From the NCBI GenBank assembly GCA_029747585.1, contig JAPEVF010000144.1, forward strand, positions 1 through 53,493: a stretch of 53,493 bases of DNA, given 5' to 3'. Below, piece by piece: positions 11,553-22,592 of the stretch (position 1 is its first letter; every line of letters starts with the position of its first letter). The translations under genes were made by a program, and so were the position numbers. Source of the stretch: Pleurotus djamor. Taxonomy: Eukaryota; Basidiomycota; Agaricomycetes; Agaricales; Pleurotaceae. The notes under the pieces are model-generated. The model did not search any database. It was not told where the DNA came from and saw only the letters and a program-made list of their open reading frames with translations.

Positions 11553-11772
11553 CGCTCGCCCCGTAGTGCGAAACAGAGGAGACGATAAGATTATGCACCC
11601 TGCGGCAGAGGCTTTGGGTGTTTGCACATGGACCAACTGGTCCCACGACCTGAGACCTGAGGGTTACTGATTTGCTCGCCAATCATCGATCATCCGTTCA
11701 AGTCACCGACTAGGAACACGGCGAGTCAACGACCCTGACATTCGCTCCCGTACCTCAACCAGCTCCATTTTG

Positions 11773-12771
11773 ATGAGCGAATACTGGGTCTCACACAAGA
11801 AATTCTTCTGCAAGTTCTGCAACATCTATATCGCAGATGACGCGCCATCTCGACAGCAGCACGAAAATGGGCTTCGCCACAAGGGAAACAAGGAGAGGTT
11901 CGTGCGGGGCCTCTACAAGGCGGGGGAGAAGCGTAAGAAGGACCTGGATGAAGAAAAGCTGGAAATAGCAAGGGTAGAGAAGGTATGTTTCCCCGCTGTT
12001 CTGATCTGTTCGTCTATTTTGATGACTTTCCTCTTTCTGGTGTAGGCTGCCCAGGCTGCTTACGCCCAGGACATTGGTGCTGGACACGCTAAACAAAGTC
12101 CTAGCGCTGCTGGGCCATCCAGCAGCAGCAAACCGCCACCTCCAAAACCATCGAACCCATATGCCAACTACTCCACGGCAGCATCTCTTGGTTTCACTGA
12201 CCCAGATGCTGAGAAACTCGCTGCGGAAGTTGAGCGACGACGAACGCAGGGTGTTGTTGGAGATTGGGAGTACGTCGCGCCCCAGGAAAACGCGGCTTCG
12301 TCTGCTGAGCAGGAAGAACCACTGAAGCGCGAGGCCGAACACTCTATCGATGATGAACGACATTTCAAGATACGCAAGAAGACGCTGAACGTCGGGCTTG
12401 GGGAAATCTATGACCCTGGCCTCATTCCCATTAAGCTGAAGGCGAAGGAACCGAGTCCCCCGCCGCAGACGCAACAATCGGCGAGTCGTCCTCTTGACAA
12501 CCCGGAAGCGACCAATGTACCCAAGTGGACGAAAGTTCAATGGAAGAAAGCTGGAGAACAGGTACAAGACAGTAATACTCAGACGTCAACGGAACAGAAA
12601 GTGCAGGAGACAGCACAAATCAAAAAGGAAGATACCCCACCTCCCATAGTTTCCAGCGAGACACCTACAAAACTCGAGCCTAATGAACCTGTGGTGAAGG
12701 CAGAGGACCCACCCCCGCCTGCACCTTCGACTGGTTTATTCAAGAAGAGACGGCGCCCGGGCCAATCATGA
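11773..12771 (+). CDS. WBP4/FBP21-type matrin zinc-finger splicing protein
   Basis: Likely a nuclear spliceosome-associated protein. The start MSEYWVSHKKFFCKFCNIYI is the matrin/U1-C type C2H2 finger: FCKFC then HENGLRHKGN give CxxC...HxxxxxH. It is followed by a basic/acidic coiled-coil segment that continues after one intron (11983-12045) into AAQAAYAQDI, the same order as human WBP4. Further on are NPYANYSTAASLGF, EWEYV-like GDWEYVAPQE, a KIRKKTLNVGLGEIYDPG stretch, and a Lys/Pro-rich tail ending FKKRRRPGQS. No WW domain is visible, unlike animal WBP4. It shares a 220-bp promoter with the divergent transporter. Confidence 0.8.
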
Positions 12772-12878
12772 TCAACGTTCAACGTTCCACAGCCATCATA
12801 ACCTTCTATAAGAATAGTAATGTACAATTATCCGTTCCGTATCTTGTTCGTTCTCCATAATTTATTCGCTCAACTGAG

Positions 12879-14583
12879 TCACCAGAATGACTGAGGGGTC
12901 TTGATTCCTGTGAGGGATCCTTTCCCTTTTGGTCGGATGGGTGAGCATGAATTTACGAGACGAGCAATGGAATTGGCGTACTTGGATAGATATTGCAGAA
13001 TGGCTTGTCTCACGTCGTGACTCCAAGTTTTTCCCAGTCGGATCGTGGTGCTGCTCTGATCACTTGCGAGGAACCGCACCATGTGCTTTTTGAGTTCTTG
13101 AACAGCGAATGGTGCCCCGACTATGCGCGAGAGGTCTACGGTCCATGACGGTGTCGGGTTGTCGGCTAACATATACGAATCAGAATATTGTCCGCCACGG
13201 CAGTTTGATGCGGAAATACATACCACGGAAGAAGAATTCGTCGGCTTTGGCATGACACCTGATAGCCTGCGCTTCGGACGATTCCAACGAATTTCGCAAA
13301 ACGATGCTTTGCTTCCTTTTACTGGAGCCCCCCGACGCCTTCAAGTCTTTCTTGAGCTTCCGCACCTCATTCTCATGATCTTTCGCGCGCCTTCGGTACA
13401 TGTTGGCTGCCCTGTTCAGGCTTTCGTGGTCGTTGGCCACGTCCGAAGCACTATCATCCTCTGAAGACGAGGTCAACCTTGCATCGTCCTTTTCTGGCTT
13501 TGTTGCTTCGACTTGCCGAGAGCTGCTCGCTATAGGTTCTTCAATGTCACGAGCAGCGATTAATGGAGTCATTCTTCGTGGTGGTATTATTCTAGACTCA
13601 TCGTCGTGAAATGCTGAAGCAGCGGCTTCGTTGATATCGAGGGGTGAGAGTAGATCAGCAGGGATGGGATGTTCTGAGTCTGAGGATAATAAAGTCCCTT
13701 GACTCATTGAAGGATCGAGATGAATGGAAGGAACCATTAAAGGTGGTGTGCTGTTTCGCGATGCCGGGCTAGACGACTTGCGAGAAATGAAGGTTCCTGG
13801 CACAAACCCGCCTGCTCCGAGTCGACTTTCGATAGTGTCCGTGATGTCGAAGGGAGTTCTGCGNGAGAATGTGTCGGGAGGTGAGGGTAATTGAGTGTCG
13901 TATGGGTCAGAGGAACGGTTCGCTGGGGTATCAGGATTGCTCGTATAGCGTGCAGCCCGGCGGCCAGTCTCGTCTGAAGATAGTAGCTGGGCTGGTGAAC
14001 GGGCTTCACTGCCCAAGACGTGTCTCCAAACGTTGGGNNCTGATGTCTCAGTGTCGGTGTCGGCTAGTGAAGANATGTCGCTAGAAAGNGATGTNGAGGA
14101 ACGGACAGCGGCGAAGGTGACTGCAGTTTGTTCCTCNATGATTGGGCGGTGAGCATCTGAGTCTGCTTGCCTGGGCCGCCGACTGCTGGATGCTTGCAGG
14201 GGTTGACTAGGCAGGATAGCGACGCGCGAAGAAGTGNAATTACGTCTCCGAAGCCTNTCTTTACGCCTCTCGCTGGTCGTNTCGTACCAATGCTGTGGGC
14301 TAAGCAGGTCGGTGNTGATGATACCCAGTATNGTCCACATTGAGATAATTGANGTTTTGTAGAANCTGGCATTCTGGGAGATGGAATAGTCCACGACGAA
14401 GAGCAAGCCCCAGATGACGGGNGCTTCGTACGACACAGCGCGTTCAGTGGTTTGGCGGACAGCGTAGCCATCCCACAAGCCAATGAGTGCCCACCCAGCC
14501 TTTGGGCTGACGTTGCCTAAGAAAGACAAAAGGATGCGGACTGCGAGACCGGGGGCGAATGAAGATATTAGATTGNTGGACAT
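12879..14583 (-). CDS. Membrane protein with degenerate Smr-like C terminus (paralog of 20601-22380)
   Basis: 548 residues in two exons (14583-13224, 13165-12879). The N terminus (residues 1-100) has hydrophobic segments GLAVRILLSFLGN, AGWALIGLWDGYAVRQTT and two further helices, closely paralleling the other gene. The middle (about 110-430) is a low-complexity Ser/Pro/acidic region. The end contains a charged helix NMYRRRAKDHENEVRKLKKD and AQAIRCHAKADEFFFR, then, after a phase-1 intron, TVDLSRIVGAPFAVQELKKHMVRFL and TTIRLGKTWSHD. In the sister gene the same places read DLHGLRVQEA and GRGKHS. The Smr histidine-glycine and GxGxHS signatures are therefore lost here, although the intron position and phase are conserved. 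No catalytic function can be claimed. Its start lies 345 bp from the chitin synthase start on the other strand. Confidence 0.8.
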
Positions 14584-14857
14584 GCGAGTGAGATAGTGGG
14601 ATTTGAATGGTGGTTTTCTGTAAACTTGGGGTCATTGTTTAAATTATTANCACGGAGAAGTGCGCAGGGTTGCGGCATGTTCTGCCTCGTGTCTGCAGAC
14701 GGGTTTTCATTTGTGATTGGAGAGAAAGTGATGTTCCACAGGAGCCATGCCATACGTCCAGCAGCANNTNTNGTGAGCTGCTGCAATGGAGGATCAGCAC
14801 TCCGGTCGAGNTTGACAGCGAAGAGGATGGTTGGGCTGGGTCAGGGGCGCTATCGCG

Positions 14858-14865
14858 ATCACGTG
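14858..14865. promoter_or_regulatory. ATCACGTG box between Smr-like gene and chitin synthase
   Basis: The octamer ATCACGTG lies 63 bp before the chitin synthase ATG in the 345-bp divergent promoter. Same octamer as at 4634 and 34691. Functional role is inferred from the E-box core only. Confidence 0.4.
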
Positions 14866-14928
14866 TACCGTCGCGCCCAAGACGCCGCGGACTGCGCAAC
14901 TCTGCTTCGCACGATTCTCTGACCTCGT

Positions 14929-17900
14929 ATGGTTCAACGCAAACCACCACCTCAACTCTATGACGAAGACCCTACGAACGATACGCACTATCAACAACTG
15001 CCTCCGCCGCCCAGTCCTTCGCATTACTCTAACATGACCGAACAAAACCCAACCTCTCGGAGGACATCCCCGTTCGAAGACTCTATCTACAGGAATCANG
15101 ACTATGACGAGATTAACGAAGCACTAGACCATCTTCTCAACGAAACTTCTAATCCCNCGCAACACAGACACGACATACATCCACACATCCAGCCAGTACC
15201 GTCTCCCAATCACCTAGCAAACTCTCAGCGAGATCAAGAATTTCTCTCTGACCCTCGCCAATCACAATACCAGCAATATCAGCATGGCCAACAACTGATT
15301 CCAATTATGACCGGCGAGACACTTCACCTCGACCAGTACCAATATCAAGCGGCNCCTTCGTCTGACCCATTTTCGGACAACTATGGTGGACATACACCGC
15401 ACGCGTACTCTAATTCCCCACTACGCACATCTGCATATGATCCTTACCCAGACTACACTCCCCCGTCACCTCATTCGTACGACCAAGCGCTGGAAGACAT
15501 GAATAGCTCCGCAGGNGGACATGTANCAGTGTCAGACGAACAATTCCGAAGGGGAACGNNCTACACNACAGGACTNTCTCCTCGTGCAACATTNGGTCAA
15601 ACCCGCTCTCGATCTCCTACACCCGCTGTAGATGATGAAGACTACAGAATGGCTGGAGACGGAAGTTTCCATGTCACGGAATCCCCTCTTCGAAAGGTCT
15701 ACGATCCCGAGAANGCCATGCTTCAAGTCGCCAATGACGATTACNTGTACAATAACTATGGACAAGCACTTGATTACGTCGAGCGAGAGAAGAGCATCTA
15801 CCCGTCGATACACACCGAGGCGGAGGAGACGAAACACTATGGACCAGCCCCCACTGGTCGTGTAGTGCGGCGACACAAGTCAAGNAAGCGTGTTCAGCTC
15901 ACNAATGGNAACTACGTTATCCCTTGCGCTGTCCCTCCTGCAATGGTTCTCCCCTTCAGCAGCAGGGGAGAGCCAGAGATGATGAAGACTCGATACACGG
16001 CGGTCACTGGCGACCCCGATGAATTTGAGAAGCGTGGGTTTTCTCTTCGTCAGATCGAGATGGGAAGGAAAACGGAGCTCTTTATTGTTATCACCATGTA
16101 TAACGTGAGTGCCTTTCCACATTGCCTTTTCTTCGACTCTGCAATTTACTGTGTGCAGGAGGACGAAACCTTATTCTGTCGGACAATGCACGGTGTCATG
16201 CAGAACATTTCGCATTTGTGCACGCGAAAGAACTCTCAGACTTGGGGTCCCGATGCTTGGAAGAAGGTAATTAATCCTCAGTTGCTCAGTCGCCGCTATT
16301 ACCCATTCCGTTCATAGGTTGTCGTTTGCATAGTAGCGGACGGTCGACGCAAAATCAACAAGGCAGTCCTCCATTGTCTCACCCTGCTTGGTGTCTATCA
16401 AGACGTAGGGCAGATGAAGAATCTGGTCAACGGAGAAGAAGTCACGGCCCATCTGTTTGAATATACGACATCATTCGGCTTGGACTCCAATGTGCATTTC
16501 AGATATCCTGACAAAGGTATCGTGCCCACNCAGATCATCTTCTGCTTGAAGGAGAAGAATCAGAAGAAGATCAACAGCCACCGTTGGTTCTTCAACGCTT
16601 TCGCATCGTTACTACAGGTNGATCCCATTNAACAATCTTGAATATATCCTGACGCGAGTCCTCGTTAGCCTAATGTATGCATCCTCTTGGACGTTGGTAC
16701 TCGCCCCAGCAACAAAAGCATATANCGTCTGTGGAAGACATTCGATCTCAATTCCAANGTTGGNGGTGCCTGNGGNGANATAGCNACNTACAAAGGAAAG
16801 CACTGGTCACTACTTGTGAACCCACTTGGTAAATATTTCTTCTTTTGACCNGCNTACCTACTCACTGCCCCGGCCNTAGTTGCCGCCCAGAATTTTGAAT
16901 ACAAAATCAGCAATATTNTGGACAAGACCACGGAGTCCATGTTTGGGTACATAAGCGTACTGGTAAGCNCTCCNTTTGGCCTCCNTGAGGATTTCTGAAC
17001 NAACGCGCANTTGTAGCCAGGAGCNTTCTCCGCTTANAGGTNGGTTAAAGTTAANATCGTACTTCATACGACAGGCTGACGATCTAAGGTATATCGCCCT
17101 GCAAAATGATAAAAAGGGCGTAGGGCCATTAGCGTCTTATTTCAAGGGAGAAGTTCTNCATGGTCGAGATACNGACATCTTTACCTCAAATATGTGTACG
17201 TCTTCAAACCTNTCAGAATTTCCTCCTTGCTCATAGTCACCATCCATCTAGACTTGGCTGAAGATGTAAGTGAACATCCTTTCNCGNAGNCCCNNTTTGN
17301 ATGAANNTGGTACTAGCGCATACTCTGCTTTGAACTGGTCGCTAAAGCGAATTCGAATTGGTAACTCCNTCTCCTGGCTTNGACTCCACAAGTTCTCATT
17401 CATGTATCCGTGGCAGGGTCTTGCGATACGTCCAGGGTGCGACGGGAGAAACTGACGTACCCGANGCACTACCCGAATTTATCCTTCAACGAAGACGGTG
17501 GCTCAANGGGTCGTTTTTCGCNGCAACATACGCCATTGCGCATGCNGGACANATCTTACAGTCNGGTCACAGTGTAGGCAGAAAGGTTACGTTGATGCTG
17601 GAGATGGCNTATAGTGTGGTCAATCTGATCTTTTCTTGGTTCGCCATTGTGAGTGCCGTTAATCTTCCATCATCNTCTGGGGAAATCAGTAACTGACATG
17701 GAGGTCAGGGCAATTTCTATCTCTTTTTCGTAGGTTATCTCACATCATGCGAACTCGAGCCCCTTCTAAGAGTTGCCTAGGTTGTCTTAACGTCGTCACT
17801 GGAAGACCCATCNTTTGGCTTGCCTGGTATTCAATATTTCAACACTATCATACAGGTAAAACCCAGACCAACCAAATATATGGGCGTACTGATGTGTTTC

Positions 17901-19078
17901 CCTCCAAGTTCATGATGGGCTCAATGGTAGTCGCTTGTTTCTTGTTTTCCATGGGAAATAAGCCACAAACGTGAGTGCTCCGACTGCGCCAGATCCTCTC
18001 CATAGTTNATGAACTACCATTCTTCCAGTTCGCGGCTGAAGTACAAACTAACGGCTATCTTTATGGCTGTCCTAGCGGTTTACATGTGGATTGCGTCAAT
18101 CCTATGCGCCGTGAAGGCTGCACAACAGGGAGGAACGGCCAATAGTACGATGCTTTTCAGTGTCCTCATTACCTTTGGTCGTAAGTCATCCAGTCGTTCC
18201 GATGAAGATGAATCTCTCGGTTGACTTTGGTGTAGTGTACATTGGAAGCAGTTTCCTGGCGTTCGATCCATGGCACATCTTTACGAGCTCACTGCAATAC
18301 TTGCTGATGTCACCGACGTACATCAACATCCTGAATGTGTGAGTCGTCATTCAACATGACATTCTTATGTGTACCTCACTAACGACTTCCGTAGATATGC
18401 GTTCTGCAATCTGGACGATGTGAGTATATACATTTACATNCCGGCACGCACAATACTCATGAATACAGATATCATGGGGTACCAAACAAGACTCTACCNT
18501 CGAAATTGACCTCGGGGCNGTCGTCCAAGATAAGGACAAGCTAGTTGAAGTCGAGATCTCCACTGCGCCNAACGANATCAGTCAGATATATGAAGAGGCT
18601 TTGTATGCGNTGCGTAANCGTTCAGGCCCAGCTCCTCTGCCCAAAGACCCTTCGCGTAGTCCTGCGGAGAAGGAACAAGCTGCGAAAGATTACTACGCAA
18701 GCGTGCGGACGAATGTATGTTCCTTTCTTGTTACGACGCTNTTTCGTACNAAACGATTTCCAGGTGCTTCTCTCTTGGGTCCTCTCGAATGTAAGTTTGA
18801 TATTCGACCAGTTNNTCTGTTGGTCTAATTCGTCAATNGNAGGGGTTCCTTCTCATTGGAATACTGGGAGGTGGAGCTTCGCCTTCTGGTACTTTCGACC
18901 CTCAAGCCACTCTGAACCGAACAAAAGCCTATCTTATATTTGTATTATGCTTCATGGCTATCACCAACATCATCGTGAGTTTGTNCTTGATGAAAAGANA
19001 GCTCCGTGTTCACAANCTGTTCAATAGCGTTTCGGAGGATCAACGTTATATTTCCTGACAAGATTCATCACAGGCTAA
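14929..19078 (+). CDS. Chitin synthase, division 1 (classes I-III type)
   Basis: A plasma-membrane family 2 glycosyltransferase that polymerises UDP-GlcNAc into chitin. A Tyr/Gln/Pro-rich cytosolic N terminus (to about residue 300) precedes the CS_N region with [88 protein letters not shown]. The catalytic core then reads [39 protein letters not shown] (EDRIL) and [10 protein letters not shown] (QRRRW). The membrane part includes [51 protein letters not shown] and DDISWGT. An apparent frameshift at 17690-17760 resolves as a normal intron. About 17 introns are inferred, the last giving RFGGSTLY...RFITG. Many codons contain N, mostly at third positions. Confidence 0.93.
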
Positions 19079-19139
19079 TGTGTCTNTCAACANCACGCTA
19101 CACATACNTACATTATTTATTTATGGATCAAAATTAGAG

Positions 19140-20509
19140 TTAAGTGAAGAGATAATCGTAGAAGGATAGGTTTGACTTCTGGTGAATGGGAACNTATCTT
19201 CGTTGTATTCGTCGACGNGGTGTTCTACGTGCAGGGGAGCGAGAAGGTGAGGATGCGGAACGATCTTGTCTAAATGACCACTGTCTAGAACGGAGAGGTG
19301 TGTGGATGTGAGTTGGGAGAGGTTGCCTTGGTTCACTGCTAGGTTGTATGGAAAGAGATTCGAGNCCAAGTGTTACGTCCCCTTCAGCGAACTCGTCCAA
19401 ATCCGAGTCATCCACGTTGACAATCGACCAGGGACTATCTGGGGTAGGAGGTAAGGTTGCCTCGGATATGGCTGGTAAGTTACCCCGCGTCAATGGGNTT
19501 TCCGCGTCCGAGTCCAGGTTGTCAGCGAGGACTTCGGAGACGACGTCGGATTCTGGGTCGGTTTCGAAGTGAGAAGAGGAATCGAAGTCTGTCGTTGGAG
19601 GAGTGTCGACTCCTAGCACAGCAAGCGGGTCGGGACGTGTGCTGTTTGGACGCAGGAGATATGTCAGCCGGCGTCCTGATTCCTCTTTACCTGCGAAGAA
19701 GTCATGTCAGAGCCCCCATACAGATGACCACATCGTTTCATACGCACTGAAGCTGACAATTTCGTGATATCGAGCACAGCAATGGACAACGTAGCGAGCA
19801 AAAGCGTCATCGGTGACGGACCATATCAATTGCAACGGCGAACGGCTAACTTCGTAGATAACGTTCATCTTCCCAACTGGTGTTCCGGGAAAGTCGAGGG
19901 GATCTGGCGGGTTGTTGGCAGGAGCAGCATAGACACCGCCGACGAGCCATTCGTTGAGTTCGTGTTCGACGTCTTGGACAAGAACTTGTGCCCTGAAGCC
20001 TGCCTTGCGCAGATCTCTCCTCATGCCCTTCAGACTCAATGAGAACCGTCCGGCGTTGGCCGATTGGGGTTCCAGTGCAGGCTTGACAGTATCTGGCAGC
20101 TTGGCTGTACGTGGTAGATAAGCCGGGAGGGGCTCTGGGAAGGTTGCCTTCATGCGAGGTAACTGGAGTTTATAGTCCGCCTTCGACGCTTGGACTACGT
20201 ATGGATTTCCGGTGAATTGGGCTGCATAGGAGAAAGGGTGAGATTGAGATAAGATTGAGATTATGTATATGGAAGAGACAGACCATTCTCTCTACGGCGA
20301 ACCCATCTCTTTCCCTCATTGTTTATGCGCTTTGTGGTCTTCCTGATAGGTGCTGCCGACGATGCGGAGATTTCTGAACGAAGATGTGCGTAAGGTGTGG
20401 GTCCGCCTGAATTGCGCAATATAGCAGGGAATGACAGTGGGACAGGCTCGTCGTTCCGCGCAACGGGCTCGACAGTGAGCTCCATGTTGGATTCAGTTGC
20501 TTGAGNCAT
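19140..20509 (-). CDS. Conserved fungal protein, possibly R3H-associated N-terminal domain
   Basis: Three exons. The start MxQATESNMELTVEPVARND is followed by KTTKRINNEGKRWVRRRENA, a basic Arg-rich segment. Exon 2 has QFTGNPYVVQASKADYKLQL, LKGMRRDLRKAGFRAQVLVQ and ARYVVHCCARYHEIVSFS. Exon 3 continues with LTYLLRPNSTRPDPLAVLG and a DTPPTTDFD turn, then an acidic Ser-rich tail ending SNLSFYDYLFT. The RRREN, VVHCxARYHxVVSFS and YLLRPNxTRPD patterns resemble proteins carrying the R3H-associated N-terminal domain, whose biochemical role is not established; I assign the name with caution. Exon 2 is joined by a GTCTGT donor. The gene is divergent from the Smr gene at 20601 across only 91 bp. Confidence 0.6.
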
Positions 20510-20600
20510 AGTTCAGGCTGTCCGTGGTCAGTGACAAGAGNNNNNNNNNNNTCAGATANGAGTACAGTGACGGGCGCTTACCAGNTATCGGTCGTTCCAT

Positions 20601-22380
20601 ATGGACGTCCTCAGTACGATGACACTGGGGCTCGGACTTCGCGTCCTTGCCGAAGCCAAATCCCTTACCTTCTCGACGACTTGCTTCATGATCGGCATTT
20701 GGGAAGGATTTGCTCTGCACCAAACAACTTCCAGGCGAAGCAACACCGTTATCCCAGGCGCAGCTCAGATGCTTCGNTTTGCATTCGACTTCGTATTCTT
20801 TCGCAATCCCCACATGCTTCTTGTTACTCTTATGCTTCTCCTCGTCACCTGGACTATCATCGATGCCGTTGCGCACTCTCAATCACATCAGCTTAAAGCT
20901 GATCGACGTACCGGGCGTAGGCGTGTAAAGCCGAGTCCGTTCGCATACGTGGATAAGGCTCCGCATCAACATCAACGCATGGAACATGTCGATCTTATGG
21001 CCTTCTCNAAACCAAGGGTGGTGGTTCGATCACCTTCGTCGAGTAGTCCTAGCCGAGATGGAGATGACGCAACCGTCGACGCAGTGCCAATTCGCTTACC
21101 TGCATCGCTATTGGAAAGGCAAATGGAGGAGGNCCAGGTTGAACAAGTTGAAGCAGAGTCGCTTTCAGAAGCTCTTGCAGAAGCGTCGGAAGGATCCTCA
21201 ACCGCGTCTATGGCAACGGTCAATGAAGGTATCCTCTCACCTCCCATTGAAAATGTCGAGAGTGAGCCCCTCGCTGAATCTTTATTCCACAACCAATTGA
21301 TAATTGAAATGAACAAGAATAATGAGGACACTGGCGCATCCCCTCCACACGCTGATTTCTCCACGCCCCCGACCACTTCGATGCCCACACCCCCGCTTAC
21401 TCCATTGACGGACCTCGAGGTTCTGCACGTCCATTTCCCAGCTCTTGGAATTGGCGTTGACCTCGACGAAGCGCCCCCCTCGCTNGAAATCGTGGATGAA
21501 GAAGTCAAAGAACTTGTCGATGCAGTTTGCCTGGCTGTGTCAACCTCCGAACTAGAATCAGATCAAGATGAGCCTCTCGAAGAGTCACCGCTTGTGTCTG
21601 TGGAGTTGAATCCCCCAGAAACGGCCTCGTTGGTTATTGAAGAGGTGGCCAGCAGGGATACGGATGTCAAAGATGTTGCAGAACATCAGTACCAAGAGGC
21701 GAAAGTACACTCCCCGGCTCCTACGGTCATAACGCTGGATGAAAGCGTTATCTCTACCTCAAACGAGGGTACGCTAGTCAAAAGAGCGGGAGACTTCAGA
21801 GCACANGCTCAAAGCAAGATGCAGATACGAGAGAGACTTCTAGAAGAGCGCACTCGTGCTCTNGCNAAACGGAAAATTAGGGACGCATTCCTCCTCGCCC
21901 TCGAAGCAAAGAAGTCTCAGGAAAGCAGCTTGGCTTTGCATAAGAAAGCTGAACGACGATATTTTCTAGGTCAGTGTTTCATTCCACCGTCGTGGGGTAA
22001 TTATGTCCTCAACACTGCCACGTAGCCAACAATCAACGGCGGAAGTTAACTGAACTTGACCTCCATGGTCTCCGCGTCCAAGAGGCCATCCACCGTACTG
22101 AACAGGCCATTCGTAATATCGTAATCAATGGAGGTGGTAAAGAGCTGAAAGTGATTGTTGGCCGAGGAAAGCACTCCGCTAATAATCAGCCNGTACTTAA
22201 ACCTGTAGTCAGGCAGGCTCTATCCAAGTATGTCTTCCATATGCATCCCCACGTACACTACTCAACATGTGTTTCCATAGATTGGGGCTGAAACCCAGCT
22301 TTGACCGAAATCCTGGGGTATTGAANGTTGCTATTCCGACGCGACGAGGTAATGCAACACCGTCCGAGGCGCCACCGTGA
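20601..22380 (+). CDS. Membrane-anchored Smr-domain protein (intact paralog)
   Basis: 556 residues in three exons (20601-21969, 22026-22227, 22281-22380). The N terminus has a conserved module: LGLGLRVLAEAK, TTCFMIGIWEGFALHQTTSR, then two hydrophobic segments (AAQMLxFAFDFVFF, MLLVTLMLLLVTWTIIDAV). The middle is a long acidic Pro/Ser/Val-rich linker. The C terminus has a helical segment AHKRKIRDAF-like (KRKIRDAFLLALEAKK) and KAERRYFL, then the Smr domain: LTELDLHGLRVQEAIHRTEQ, KELKVIVGRGKHSANNQP, VLKPVVRQALSKLGL. Smr domains (MutS2, Cue2, N4BP2) are nucleases of RNA or DNA; the DLHG and GRGxHS motifs are present, so activity is plausible. The predicted product would sit on a membrane with the Smr domain at its free end; orientation is not known. 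Confidence 0.85.
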
Positions 22381-22592
22381 TTTTAACCTTACATATATCC
22401 CTCTATGTACCTATGCTGATTTATCGTAAGCATGTTGTATTTTGTGTAAACTGATCTTACTCTAGATGTATCTTCGTGACCTTCACTGCTTGTGCTCTGT
22501 AATATATTGTGCGTCTGTGACTGTGACGGTCCTCCATGTGATGTGATGCTTCGCGTCACTAAAGTCTAATTGCCACTATTTCACCAACCTCC

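Noticed and set aside
17690..17770. Apparent frameshift and stop codons in the chitin synthase
   Set aside because: A 51-nt GT-AG intron (gtaggttat...gcctag) joins NFYLFF to [13 protein letters not shown], restoring the family sequence, so no pseudogene call is made.
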